Positions 17,672 to 25,277 of a DNA stretch of 64,000 nt are shown here, piece by piece. The DNA lies in contig NZ_LR134384.1 in NCBI RefSeq assembly GCF_900637655.1, positions 1,488,001-1,552,000 of the forward strand. Direction: 5' to 3'. A program made the translations under genes and the position numbers. The stretch's first letter is position 1, and each line of letters opens with the position of its first letter. The DNA is from Segatella oris (GTDB taxonomy: Bacteria > Bacteroidota > Bacteroidia > Bacteroidales > Bacteroidaceae). The notes under the pieces are model-generated. The model made no database searches. It was not told the DNA's origin and was given only the letters and a program-made list of their open reading frames with translations.

Positions 17672-18104
17672 TACTTTCCCAAGGTTGGGAAGACTGAAAA
17701 ACAGTGATAATCGCCTTTCCCAAACTTGGGAAAACCAAAAAAACGGAAGAAAATGGCCGTCCCAACCTTGGGAAAACAAAAAATCAGCGAAAATCGACTT
17801 TCCCCCACGAGGGAAAGTCAAAAAATGCTGAAAATCATTCGTCGCTCGTAAGCGAAATGCAGAAAACGCGAAAAATCATTCAGATACGGAAGTAAATCGT
17901 CGACTTTTTGGAAAAGCTGCTCAAATACGATAGTAAATTGAAGATTTCCAGAAAAAGCTGCTCAAATATGATAGTAAATTGAAGATTTTCGAGAAAAATT
18001 GTCCGTCATCCATGGATGAAAGCGAAAAAGAGATAAAAAATGCTCGTCATCCACGGATGAAAGCAAGAAGAGATAAAAAATGCTCGTCATCCGCGGATGA
18101 AAAG
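17672..18104. repeat. Array of about eleven 41-bp units with changing palindromic cores
   Basis: This fills the 538-bp gap between convergent genes. Core positions step by 40-42 bp (near 17678, 17719, 17761, 17802, 17843, 17884, 17925, 17966, 18005, 18046, 18086). Cores are short dyads: CCCAAGGTTGGG, CCCAAACTTGGG, CCCAACCTTGGG, CCCCCACGAGGG, CGCTCGTAAGCG, TACGGAAGTA, TACGATAGTA, ATGATAGTA, and ATCCATGGAT, ATCCACGGAT, ATCCGCGGAT. The linkers are A-rich and often contain GAAAAAT before the core. A 41-bp period shifts the reading frame each unit, so it is not coding. Confidence 0.85.
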
Positions 18105-18154
18105 CAGAAGATGAGAAAAGCGGCAGAAAATACACTTTTGAATGACAGAGCTTT

Positions 18155-18691
18155 TTATATTTCAATCTCTTGTATGCCTCCGAATGCCACAAGGTTTTCG
18201 AAGGCATTTTCTTTTGCAAACAGTCCGCCATAAATACCTGCACAGATGAGCACTCCACCGTGAGCAAAGATAGCAACGTGGTCATAAGATTGTGTCTTTA
18301 ACCAATCGAGGAAAGCTGAAACACGGTTGTAGAGCAACGGAAAACTCTCACCTCCTGTAGCTTCAAGATGCATATAGTCTTCATACCACGCCAGAATGTG
18401 CGGGTCTTCTTTGGCAATGTCATCATAGAGTCGCATTTCCCAATCGCCCATGTTCATTTCTTTGAGTCGGTTGTCGAGTGTGGGATGTGGATATCCACAA
18501 TAGGCAGCGAGCTTGCGTGCACGCGTCAAAGGTGAGGAAAAAACAGCATCGAAAGGTTGCTTTTTCATGAGGTTTTGCTTCGTGACAGCAGCTTCTTCTT
18601 CGAATGAATTGGCCACGGGAACGTCGCTCCAACCATAACAAGTGCCTTTAGGGACGTCCACTTTGGTGTGTCTGATGAGCGTTACTTTCAT
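18155..18691 (-). CDS. cobC: Alpha-ribazole phosphatase (histidine phosphatase family)
   Basis: The start was set at ATG 18691, giving MKVTLIRHTKVDVPKG with the phosphohistidine RHT motif; the longer frame lies inside cobS. The 178-residue protein has the second catalytic His in IFAHGGVL and the SSPLTRARKLA segment. It dephosphorylates alpha-ribazole-5'-P late in cobalamin assembly. It is the last gene of the cobU-cobT-cobS-cobC operon and overlaps cobS by 4 bp, which is what makes the ribazole role more likely than a phosphoglycerate mutase role. Confidence 0.88.
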   Translation of the reverse strand: MKVTLIRHTKVDVPKGTCYGWSDVPVANSFEEEAAVTKQNLMKKQPFDAVFSSPLTRARKLAAYCGYPHPTLDNRLKEMNMGDWEMRLYDDIAKEDPHILAWYEDYMHLEATGGESFPLLYNRVSAFLDWLKTQSYDHVAIFAHGGVLICAGIYGGLFAKENAFENLVAFGGIQEIEI

Positions 18692-19491
18692 AGATTGACT
18701 GGCAGTTGAAATGAAATGATGATATAGGTGAGATAGAAACTGAGTTCTGTCAATAGGAAAACAGCACCGCAACAGTCGCCTGTGTAACCTTGAATGCGAT
18801 GATACATCAGCAGATAAAGCAGATAATATACAAGTGCAGGAATCGCGATAGAGAGGTAGGGGACTCCTATGAAATACCATAGAAGAATGGCGGGAAGCAT
18901 ACCTTGGAAAAAGAGAAATATGCCCGATTTGATGCTTAATTTACGGTAGACCACGCGGTTTTTGGCCGTTTCAGCTGTTCGTGCATAGGGCATATATTGA
19001 ATGAGATTGGCTGAAATCATTTTGAAAAAAGGGTCGGCTGCGAGTATCATCAGAGCCGTGGTGCGAGGTGGAAGAATGGTCAGACATTGATAAAGCAACA
19101 GGAAATAGAGCACTAATCCAAGTACACCATAGGTTCCAATGTGGCTATCTTTCATAATGTCGAGTATGCGTTGGCGGTTGCTTCCCCCTCCTCCAAAACC
19201 ATCAATGAAGTCGGCAAGTCCGTCTTCATGCAGTGCTCCGGTAATCATAATGCGCATGATGATGGATGCAATAGCAGCTAAGGTGACAGGCATAAACAGC
19301 GAACCAAAGTAAAGTGTGGCCGACATGCAACCCGCAGTAAGCCATCCTGTAAGCGGCCATAACTCTACTACGGTTTCATAAGCTTCTTTCTTGGGTTGGT
19401 ATATGCGCCAAAAAGGGAAGCGAGTAAAGAAAGTCAAGGCAGCAAACAGGCGGTCGCGCCATGAAATATTGTTTTGAATATCAATTCTCAT
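18688..19491 (-). CDS. cobS: Adenosylcobinamide-GDP ribazoletransferase (cobalamin synthase)
   Basis: Integral membrane enzyme joining AdoCbi-GDP and alpha-ribazole. The 267-residue protein has several membrane helices and the family motif GALHEDGLADFIDGFGGG in the middle, plus DSHIGTYGVLGLVL and GYTGDCCGA near the C-terminus. It overlaps cobC and lies 3 bp after cobT. Confidence 0.95.
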   Translation of the reverse strand: MRIDIQNNISWRDRLFAALTFFTRFPFWRIYQPKKEAYETVVELWPLTGWLTAGCMSATLYFGSLFMPVTLAAIASIIMRIMITGALHEDGLADFIDGFGGGGSNRQRILDIMKDSHIGTYGVLGLVLYFLLLYQCLTILPPRTTALMILAADPFFKMISANLIQYMPYARTAETAKNRVVYRKLSIKSGIFLFFQGMLPAILLWYFIGVPYLSIAIPALVYYLLYLLMYHRIQGYTGDCCGAVFLLTELSFYLTYIIISFQLPVNL

Positions 19492-19494
19492 CGG

Positions 19495-20541
19495 TTAGAA
19501 ATATTTGGTGATATGAGCATTCTCAAAGTTGTTCATCTCGTTCATCATGCGTATGGCAGAGTCGATAATCGGGTAGGAACATAGTGCGCCTGTGCCTTCA
19601 CCGAGTCTTAAATCTAAGGATAATAAGGGATTGGCATTCATAAGGTTAAGCATATCGCGGTGTCCTACTTCATTACTGCAATGACCGAAGACGGCATAAG
19701 CGAGAATATCAGGATAGAGTTGAGAGGCAGCCAGCATGCAGGCTGTCATGATAAATCCGTCAACAAGGATGACCATGTGACGTTCTGCAGCACGGAGCAT
19801 TGCCCCGATTGCCCCCACCATTTCAAAGCCTCCGAAGTAGCGGATAGCATCAATGGGCTGATAGTTTTGTGCTTGAAAATTGTCAAGCGATGCTTGCAGA
19901 ACCTCAAGTTTATGGCGTATGCCTTCGGAATTAAGTCCGGAGCCTGCACCAATGCAATTCTTCAAGGGAAGTTTTCCAAAGATACTCATCCAGATACTAG
20001 AAGGGCTGGTGTTTGCAATTCCCATTTCGCCAAGACTGATAATGGTACACCCTTCTTCAGCGCACCTGTCAACAAGTTCTGCACCTGTATGTATTGCTTG
20101 GTTGAACTGTGCTTCGGTCATGGCCGGTCCATAGCGAAAATTGGCTGTGCCTCGCGCTATCTTGCGGTTGATAATGTCAGGAAATGCACTTAAATCGTGG
20201 TCAACTCCCATATCAACAATCCACAGTTTAAAACCATGCTGACGGCAAAACATGTTCACACCTCCGCCTCCTTGAGTGAAATTAATCATCTGTTGCCAGG
20301 TCACATCGCGTGGAGATGCAGATACATGCTCACGTTCAATGCCGTGATCACCACCGAAAAGCAGGTGGCAAGGATAGGCAAGAGAGGGAGTCAATGATTG
20401 TTGAATAAGTCCTATTTGCAGGGCAAGTTCTTCTAATCTTCCCAATGAACCTTTGGGCTTATTCAGATTGTCTATCTTGTTGATGAGCGCCTGTCTGATA
20501 CTTCTATCGGGTATTTCAATCTTGAAATTCATCTTGTTCAT
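19495..20541 (-). CDS. cobT: Nicotinate-nucleotide:dimethylbenzimidazole phosphoribosyltransferase
   Basis: Makes alpha-ribazole-5'-phosphate for the lower ligand of cobalamin. The 348-residue protein has NKPKGSLGRLEELA, LLFGGDHGIE, TQGGGGVNMFC, and the catalytic-region GEMGIANTSPSS, with a C-terminal LDLRLGEGTGA. It overlaps cobU by the ATGA at its start. Confidence 0.96.
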   Translation of the reverse strand: MNKMNFKIEIPDRSIRQALINKIDNLNKPKGSLGRLEELALQIGLIQQSLTPSLAYPCHLLFGGDHGIEREHVSASPRDVTWQQMINFTQGGGGVNMFCRQHGFKLWIVDMGVDHDLSAFPDIINRKIARGTANFRYGPAMTEAQFNQAIHTGAELVDRCAEEGCTIISLGEMGIANTSPSSIWMSIFGKLPLKNCIGAGSGLNSEGIRHKLEVLQASLDNFQAQNYQPIDAIRYFGGFEMVGAIGAMLRAAERHMVILVDGFIMTACMLAASQLYPDILAYAVFGHCSNEVGHRDMLNLMNANPLLSLDLRLGEGTGALCSYPIIDSAIRMMNEMNNFENAHITKYF

Positions 20542-21065
20542 TTAATCTTGACAGGTATTCCTGATACCATAAGAATTACTTCATCTGCCTTGGAAGCTAC
20601 ATATTGGTTCATCCATCCTTCCATATCTGTGAATCGTCTTTGTATAGCATTGTCGCTTACTCCACCGCTTCCTATCTCATTGGTTACAAAGATGAAAGTG
20701 GCTTCTTGGTTGGTAAATTTATCAAATTCTTCCTCTATGGCTCGCAGTGCATCATCAACACAGGGCTGTTCGCTCACTTTTCGGTCTTTGTCATAGAAGA
20801 AGTTAGTACACCAAAGTGTAATGCAGTCAATCACACACACCTTATTATATATATTATGCCGTGACAGATATTTCTCTTCTTCTATGTTTGTCCAATTACT
20901 TCCCCTGCGTTCTTGATGCCGTGCCACACGTTGTCTGAACTCATCATCCCATATATGTGCGGTTGCCAAATATATGGGGTGGCTTGTCATGGATAAGGCC
21001 AATTGTTCTGCATACATGCTTTTGCCAGAGCGTTGCCCACCTGTAATCAATATGATTCTCTTCAT
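20538..21065 (-). CDS. cobU: Adenosylcobinamide kinase / adenosylcobinamide-phosphate guanylyltransferase
   Basis: Phosphorylates and then guanylylates adenosylcobinamide. The 175-residue protein has the P-loop GGQRSGKS (9-16), RVARHQERR, and ATFIFVTNEIGSGGV. It is the first gene of the four-gene salvage/assembly operon. The 230-bp region upstream carries no recognisable B12 riboswitch. Confidence 0.95.
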   Translation of the reverse strand: MKRIILITGGQRSGKSMYAEQLALSMTSHPIYLATAHIWDDEFRQRVARHQERRGSNWTNIEEEKYLSRHNIYNKVCVIDCITLWCTNFFYDKDRKVSEQPCVDDALRAIEEEFDKFTNQEATFIFVTNEIGSGGVSDNAIQRRFTDMEGWMNQYVASKADEVILMVSGIPVKIK

Positions 21066-21199
21066 GTTGCGAAGATACTAAAAAGTTGTTTAGGAATAGG
21101 TAGACAGCAATGAAAACAACAGAAAATAACCTTTAATTAGGTTAAATAATTGATTTTTCTCATTTTTTATGTTCTATAGCATAATTTCTGTTGTAAAAA

Positions 21200-21231
21200 T
21201 TTGGTTGTTTCGATATTTTTTAATTACTTTG
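21200..21231 (+). promoter_or_regulatory. Promoter of the OmpA-family gene
   Basis: TTTG (21200-21203), a 20-bp spacer and TTACTTTG (21224-21231), one base off TAnnTTTG. The AT-rich leader to 21296 suits a strongly expressed gene. Confidence 0.6.
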
Positions 21232-21295
21232 CACACGTAAACAAGAAAAAGAAATACAAACAATAATTATTAATTAATTAATTTTTTAGAGAGAC

Positions 21296-22366
21296 ATGAA
21301 AAAGTTAGTTTTATTAGCTGCTGCTGCTTTGATGACAGTATCGGCTTCTGCTCAGACAGTACAGGAAAGCAAAACTTTTGATAACATCTATGTCGGTGTT
21401 AATGGTGGTGTTGCTACAAAGACAACTGGTCATTCTTGGCTGAAGGGTTTGGATCCTAACGCTGGTGTTCGTATCGGTCGTTGGTTTACTCCTGTTGTAG
21501 GTTTGGCAGTTGAAAGCAATGCTTATTTCTCAAATAAGCCTTACACTTCAACAGGTACGATTGTTCGTTTCTTGAATACAAGCTTGTTGGGTACTGTTAA
21601 CTTGAGTAACTGGTTTGGTGGTTACAAAGGTGAGCCACGTCCATTCGAGGTTGTTGCTGTTGCTGGTCTCGGTTGGGGTCACTTGTTTGGTAACTCTGCT
21701 GAATACAAACGTTTCGAACAAGTTAACAACTTGACTTCAAAATTGGGTCTTGACTTCGCATTTAACTTTGGTGCAGAGAAAGCTTGGCAGTTCTATGTAG
21801 AGCCATCTATCATCTATGGTTTGAATGATGAGAGCGGTACTCCGTACAATATGGGTAATGGTGGTATCCAGTATAATATCAATCACAGCTATGTTCAGTT
21901 GAATGCAGGTTTGATCTACAAGTTCAAGACCTCTAACGGTACTCACAACTTCAAGATAGTTACTCCTCGTGATCAGAACGAAATTGATGCTCTTAACTCA
22001 CAGATCAGCGATCTTCGCAGTGAACTTGCTAAGAAGCCAAAAGAGGTTATCAAGGAAGTTGTTAAGGAAGTTCCTGGTGCAGCAACAGTTGTTAATCCAT
22101 TGTTCGTAACATTCGCACAGGGCAAGTCTACTTTGACAAGCGAAGCTAAGTCTGTTCTTGACAACGTAGCTAAGGGTAGTACAGTTCAGATTGTTGGTAC
22201 ATCTTCTCCAGAGGGTTCAAGCTCACTTAATAAGAGACTCTCTCAGAACCGTGCAAACGTTGTTGCTAACTACTTGAAGAATAAGGGTGTAAACGTAGAG
22301 AAAGCTGATGGTAAGGGTGTTCAGGGTACTACATCTAACCGCCTCGCTGTAATTTACGTAAAGTAA
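21296..22366 (+). CDS. OmpA-family outer membrane protein
   Basis: A 356-residue protein: signal peptide (MKKLVLLAAAALMTVSASAQ), an eight-strand-type beta-barrel to about residue 210, a linker with KKPKEVIKEVVKEVPG, then a C-terminal OmpA/MotB peptidoglycan-binding domain (VTFAQGKSTLTSEAKSVL to about 356). The barrel anchors the outer membrane to the cell wall. Codon use is highly biased towards few codons, as in abundant proteins. It has its own promoter and a 20-bp-stem terminator. Confidence 0.92.
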   Translation: MKKLVLLAAAALMTVSASAQTVQESKTFDNIYVGVNGGVATKTTGHSWLKGLDPNAGVRIGRWFTPVVGLAVESNAYFSNKPYTSTGTIVRFLNTSLLGTVNLSNWFGGYKGEPRPFEVVAVAGLGWGHLFGNSAEYKRFEQVNNLTSKLGLDFAFNFGAEKAWQFYVEPSIIYGLNDESGTPYNMGNGGIQYNINHSYVQLNAGLIYKFKTSNGTHNFKIVTPRDQNEIDALNSQISDLRSELAKKPKEVIKEVVKEVPGAATVVNPLFVTFAQGKSTLTSEAKSVLDNVAKGSTVQIVGTSSPEGSSSLNKRLSQNRANVVANYLKNKGVNVEKADGKGVQGTTSNRLAVIYVK

Positions 22367-22385
22367 TTTAGCTAATACTAATTAC

Positions 22386-22430
22386 AAAAATATATCCCCG
22401 ATGGAGCAATCCATCGGGGATATATTTTTT
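22386..22430. terminator. Very strong terminator after the OmpA gene
   Basis: A perfect 20-bp stem (22386-22405 with 22410-22429) closed by a GCAA loop, ending in a T run; the A run on the other side makes it usable in both directions. Confidence 0.92.
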
Positions 22431-22687
22431 ATGTATATAGCGTTTTTATTCTATAGATACAATATATTGTGGATTAAGTCAATGTGAAACATTGATAATC
22501 TAACCTGCATATTCGTTATTATCATCTGTCTAAAGTATTGATATTGGACTTAGCTGCAATCAATAGACAATGAAAGTTCTAATGAAGAATTTTATTAAGT
22601 CAGTTTATAATGATTTCAATATTTATAGGACAATCTTTTATACAGTCCAATGCTTGGTTTTAATTTGTATTGAATTACGATGTAATC

Positions 22688-22753
22688 TGACTCATATTGC
22701 ACGCTGATTTGACGCAGATTAGGCGCTGAAGTGACGCAAGTTGAAACGTAATA
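22688..22753. repeat. 22-bp tandem repeat array, locus 2 (three units)
   Basis: Units start at 22688, 22710 and 22732, each TGACnCA followed by the family's second half CACGCTGA or GCGCTGA. It lies in the 660-bp gap between convergent OmpA and manA genes. The rest of that gap holds only the terminator, a hairpin and AT-rich sequence with no supported gene. Confidence 0.85.
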
Positions 22754-22805
22754 TGCGCTATTTTACATGGCTTTTTGGAATTTAAAAACCAGTAAAATAG
22801 CGCAT
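22753..22805. repeat. Long inverted repeat directly after repeat locus 2
   Basis: ATGCGCTATTTTAC (22753-22766) is perfectly repeated in inverse at 22792-22805. The loop can pair further (TGG..CCA and TTTTT..AAAAA). It looks like a long hairpin and could act as a terminator for manA. Confidence 0.7.
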
Positions 22806-23028
22806 AAAACGTTTAAAGGAATATTCCTTGTTTGGAAATCTATACCGAAGTTTAACACGAAAAGATGCAAACTACTGCTTACGATAAGTTAGATTGAATA
22901 CTTTTTGGGGCAAACTAACTCAATATGCAGCAATCCTATATACTATTATATTCACTGATAGTCTTTTTGTGTCATGCTTTTTTACTATGGAATATGAGCT
23001 GTACTATGATGATATTCACGAAATACAG

Positions 23029-24021
23029 CTATCTTTTATCAATGAAAGTTTCGAGTACTTTTGTGTGCCCATTCATAGGAATGAGGTCATAGTCAGCGAT
23101 TACTGCGGGGATCATGCAGCTGAAACCCTCACGTAATTCAATCTCGTCTCCTGTCTTATGAATATGAATTTTGCAATCACCTTCAAGACACATCGTAATG
23201 ACAAAGCTGTCGTTTCCGATGAGGTTGCGGTGGAATGGGGAAGACGTGTCAACGATGTGTACATTGAAATAGGGTGTGGAAAGCACCGGACAGTCACACT
23301 CTGTTTGAATGGAATAATGTGTGCGATAGTCTTTTTCGACATGAAAATTGAGGGCTTTGGCTGCTAAGTCCGTATGCAGTTCTCGGGGTTTCCCGTCAAT
23401 GCCGGGTCTGTTGTAATCATAGATGCGATAGGTGAGATCGCTGCTCTGTTGTACTTCGGCCAGCAGAATACCACCGCAGATAGCGTGCACACGTCCGGCA
23501 GGGAGATAAAATACATCACCTGCATGTACCTTGTGGCGTGCCAATACATCAGTAATAGTGCCGTCGGCAATGCGCTGTTTATATTCATTTTCGTCTATTT
23601 CCTGCTTAAAACCCACATAGAGAGAGGCTTCAGGATCAGCGTCGATGATATACCACATCTCGCTTTTCCCGAATTTTCCATGTACTCTTTGTGCCATTTC
23701 ATCATTGGGATGAACCTGTATGCTGAGGTCATCTCGGGCATCAATGAATTTCACCAAAAGAGGCATTTGCCTTTTATATTGCTTGGCAACATGTTCTCCC
23801 AATATCTCTGTAGGATAGCGATTGATGAGCGAAACGAGATCCATGCCTTTGAAATCACCATTGGCAATGATGTTAATACTTGATGGCACGGCACTCACTT
23901 CCCATGATTCTCCCACGGGAGCAGCATGTTCTGGCAGATGTTTCCATGTTGTGAGTTTCTTTCCTCCCCACACGGTTTCATGCAGGTTGGGTTCAAACAG
24001 TAGCGGATATAAATGTTCCAT
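23029..24021 (-). CDS. manA: Mannose-6-phosphate isomerase, class I
   Basis: Interconverts fructose-6-P and mannose-6-P, the entry to GDP-mannose. The 330-residue cupin protein shows the zinc ligands in IQVHPND, KSEMWYII, and GRVHAICGG, then LLAEVQQSSDLTYRIYDY. It is 15 bp after the GDP-fucose synthase gene, so mannose-P supply and GDP-fucose formation are linked in one operon. The short domain form (about 330 residues) is usual in Bacteroidetes. Confidence 0.95.
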   Translation of the reverse strand: MEHLYPLLFEPNLHETVWGGKKLTTWKHLPEHAAPVGESWEVSAVPSSINIIANGDFKGMDLVSLINRYPTEILGEHVAKQYKRQMPLLVKFIDARDDLSIQVHPNDEMAQRVHGKFGKSEMWYIIDADPEASLYVGFKQEIDENEYKQRIADGTITDVLARHKVHAGDVFYLPAGRVHAICGGILLAEVQQSSDLTYRIYDYNRPGIDGKPRELHTDLAAKALNFHVEKDYRTHYSIQTECDCPVLSTPYFNVHIVDTSSPFHRNLIGNDSFVITMCLEGDCKIHIHKTGDEIELREGFSCMIPAVIADYDLIPMNGHTKVLETFIDKR

Positions 24022-24036
24022 AAGTTTATGTTGATT

Positions 24037-25245
24037 TTATTTGAGACTCTCGCGATACCAGTCATAGAGTTTCTCTACGCCTTCTTCGATTTCTATCTTG
24101 TGTGTCCAGCCGAGGCTATGCAGCTTATCTACATTGATGAGCTTGCGTGGCGTACCGTTGGGTTTTGTTGCATCCCAGATGACTTCTCCGGTGAAATTGA
24201 CAGTTTTAACGACAAGTTCGGCGAGCGCGCGGATTGTGAGTTCTTTGCCCGTTCCTACATTGATGTGGCAGTTTCGGATTTCACCAAGCGACGGAATGGC
24301 ACCGCCACGACCCTCTGAGTTGTTGCGGTCTACAGTGCCGTCAGTCTTTGCACCATAGAAAACAGATGAATATTTGTCAATGCCGATGATGTTCTTGAAG
24401 TCAACATTCAACAGCACATGTACGCTGGCATCGGCCATGTCTTCACTCCAAAGGAACTCGCGCAGCGGACTTCCATCGCCCCAAAGTGTCACCTTGTTGT
24501 CTTCGATGCCATAGAAAGCAAGTGCTTTCAAGATGCGTTCTTTCGTGTTGTTGCCATCAACATTGCCTTCACCGATGCGTTCGCGCAGGGCGTCCGTTGG
24601 GTTGATAGGACGTTTGTTCATGTCGTTTCGGATAGCCTCCCAGTCATTGTCATGAATGAGTTTTGCTAAATAAATCTTGCGCATCATTGCCGGCATCACA
24701 TGACTATTCTCCAGATGGAAGTTATCATTTGGGCCATAAAGATTGGTAGGCATGACGGCAATATAATTCGTTCCATATTGCAGGTTGTAGCTTTCACACA
24801 TCTTTAGTCCGGCAATCTTTGCAATGGCATATTCTTCATTCGAGTATTCCAAAGGTGAAGTAAGCAGGCAATCTTCCTTCATTGGCTGTGGTGCATTCTT
24901 TGGATAGATGCATGTGGAGCCAAGGAAAAGCAGTTTTTTGACACCATGTTTATACGCATTTTCTATCACGTTGCATTGCATTTTCATGTTCTGCATGATG
25001 AAATCGGCACGGTAAAGATAGTTGGCCATAATGCCTCCGACGAATGCAGCTGCAAGCACTACTGCATCTGGTTGTTCTTCATCGAAAAACTTTCTGACGG
25101 CCAATTGATCTGTCAAATCCAATTCCTTGTGACTCCGTCCGACGAGGTTCGTATAGCCGCGTTGCTCTAAATTCTTCCAAATGGCAGAGCCTACGAGTCC
25201 GTGATGGCCTGCAATATAAATCTTACTGTCTTTTGCTAATGTCAT
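24037..25245 (-). CDS. fcl: GDP-L-fucose synthase
   Basis: Epimerase-reductase that turns GDP-4-keto-6-deoxymannose into GDP-L-fucose. The NADP site is AGHHGLVGS near the start; the catalytic Ser-Tyr-Lys is in GSTCIYP and YAIAK. At 402 residues it is longer than the 321-residue E. coli enzyme; extra segments lie near residues 205-235 and 275-315 (NIIGIDKYSSVFYGAKTDG). The matching GDP-mannose dehydratase is not in the window. It lies 32 bp after the OPT transporter on the same strand. Confidence 0.93.
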   Translation of the reverse strand: MTLAKDSKIYIAGHHGLVGSAIWKNLEQRGYTNLVGRSHKELDLTDQLAVRKFFDEEQPDAVVLAAAFVGGIMANYLYRADFIMQNMKMQCNVIENAYKHGVKKLLFLGSTCIYPKNAPQPMKEDCLLTSPLEYSNEEYAIAKIAGLKMCESYNLQYGTNYIAVMPTNLYGPNDNFHLENSHVMPAMMRKIYLAKLIHDNDWEAIRNDMNKRPINPTDALRERIGEGNVDGNNTKERILKALAFYGIEDNKVTLWGDGSPLREFLWSEDMADASVHVLLNVDFKNIIGIDKYSSVFYGAKTDGTVDRNNSEGRGGAIPSLGEIRNCHINVGTGKELTIRALAELVVKTVNFTGEVIWDATKPNGTPRKLINVDKLHSLGWTHKIEIEEGVEKLYDWYRESLK

Positions 25246-25277
25246 TTTCTTATGGTTTATATCCTGTTGTAACTAAT

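Noticed and set aside
17672..18104. CRISPR array
   Set aside because: The period is regular but neither a constant repeat nor unique spacers of even length are seen, and no cas genes are near.
17616..18233. Short open frames inside the 41-bp array (for example 17616-17831 and 17979-18233)
   Set aside because: The 41-bp period changes frame every unit, and the translations are Lys/Glu-rich low-complexity sequence.
21066..21199. Cobalamin riboswitch before cobU
   Set aside because: The gap lacks the conserved B12-box and the needed length of structured sequence on the minus strand.
22894..23136. 80-residue open frame before manA
   Set aside because: Overlaps the manA 3' end, no homology-like pattern, no promoter.
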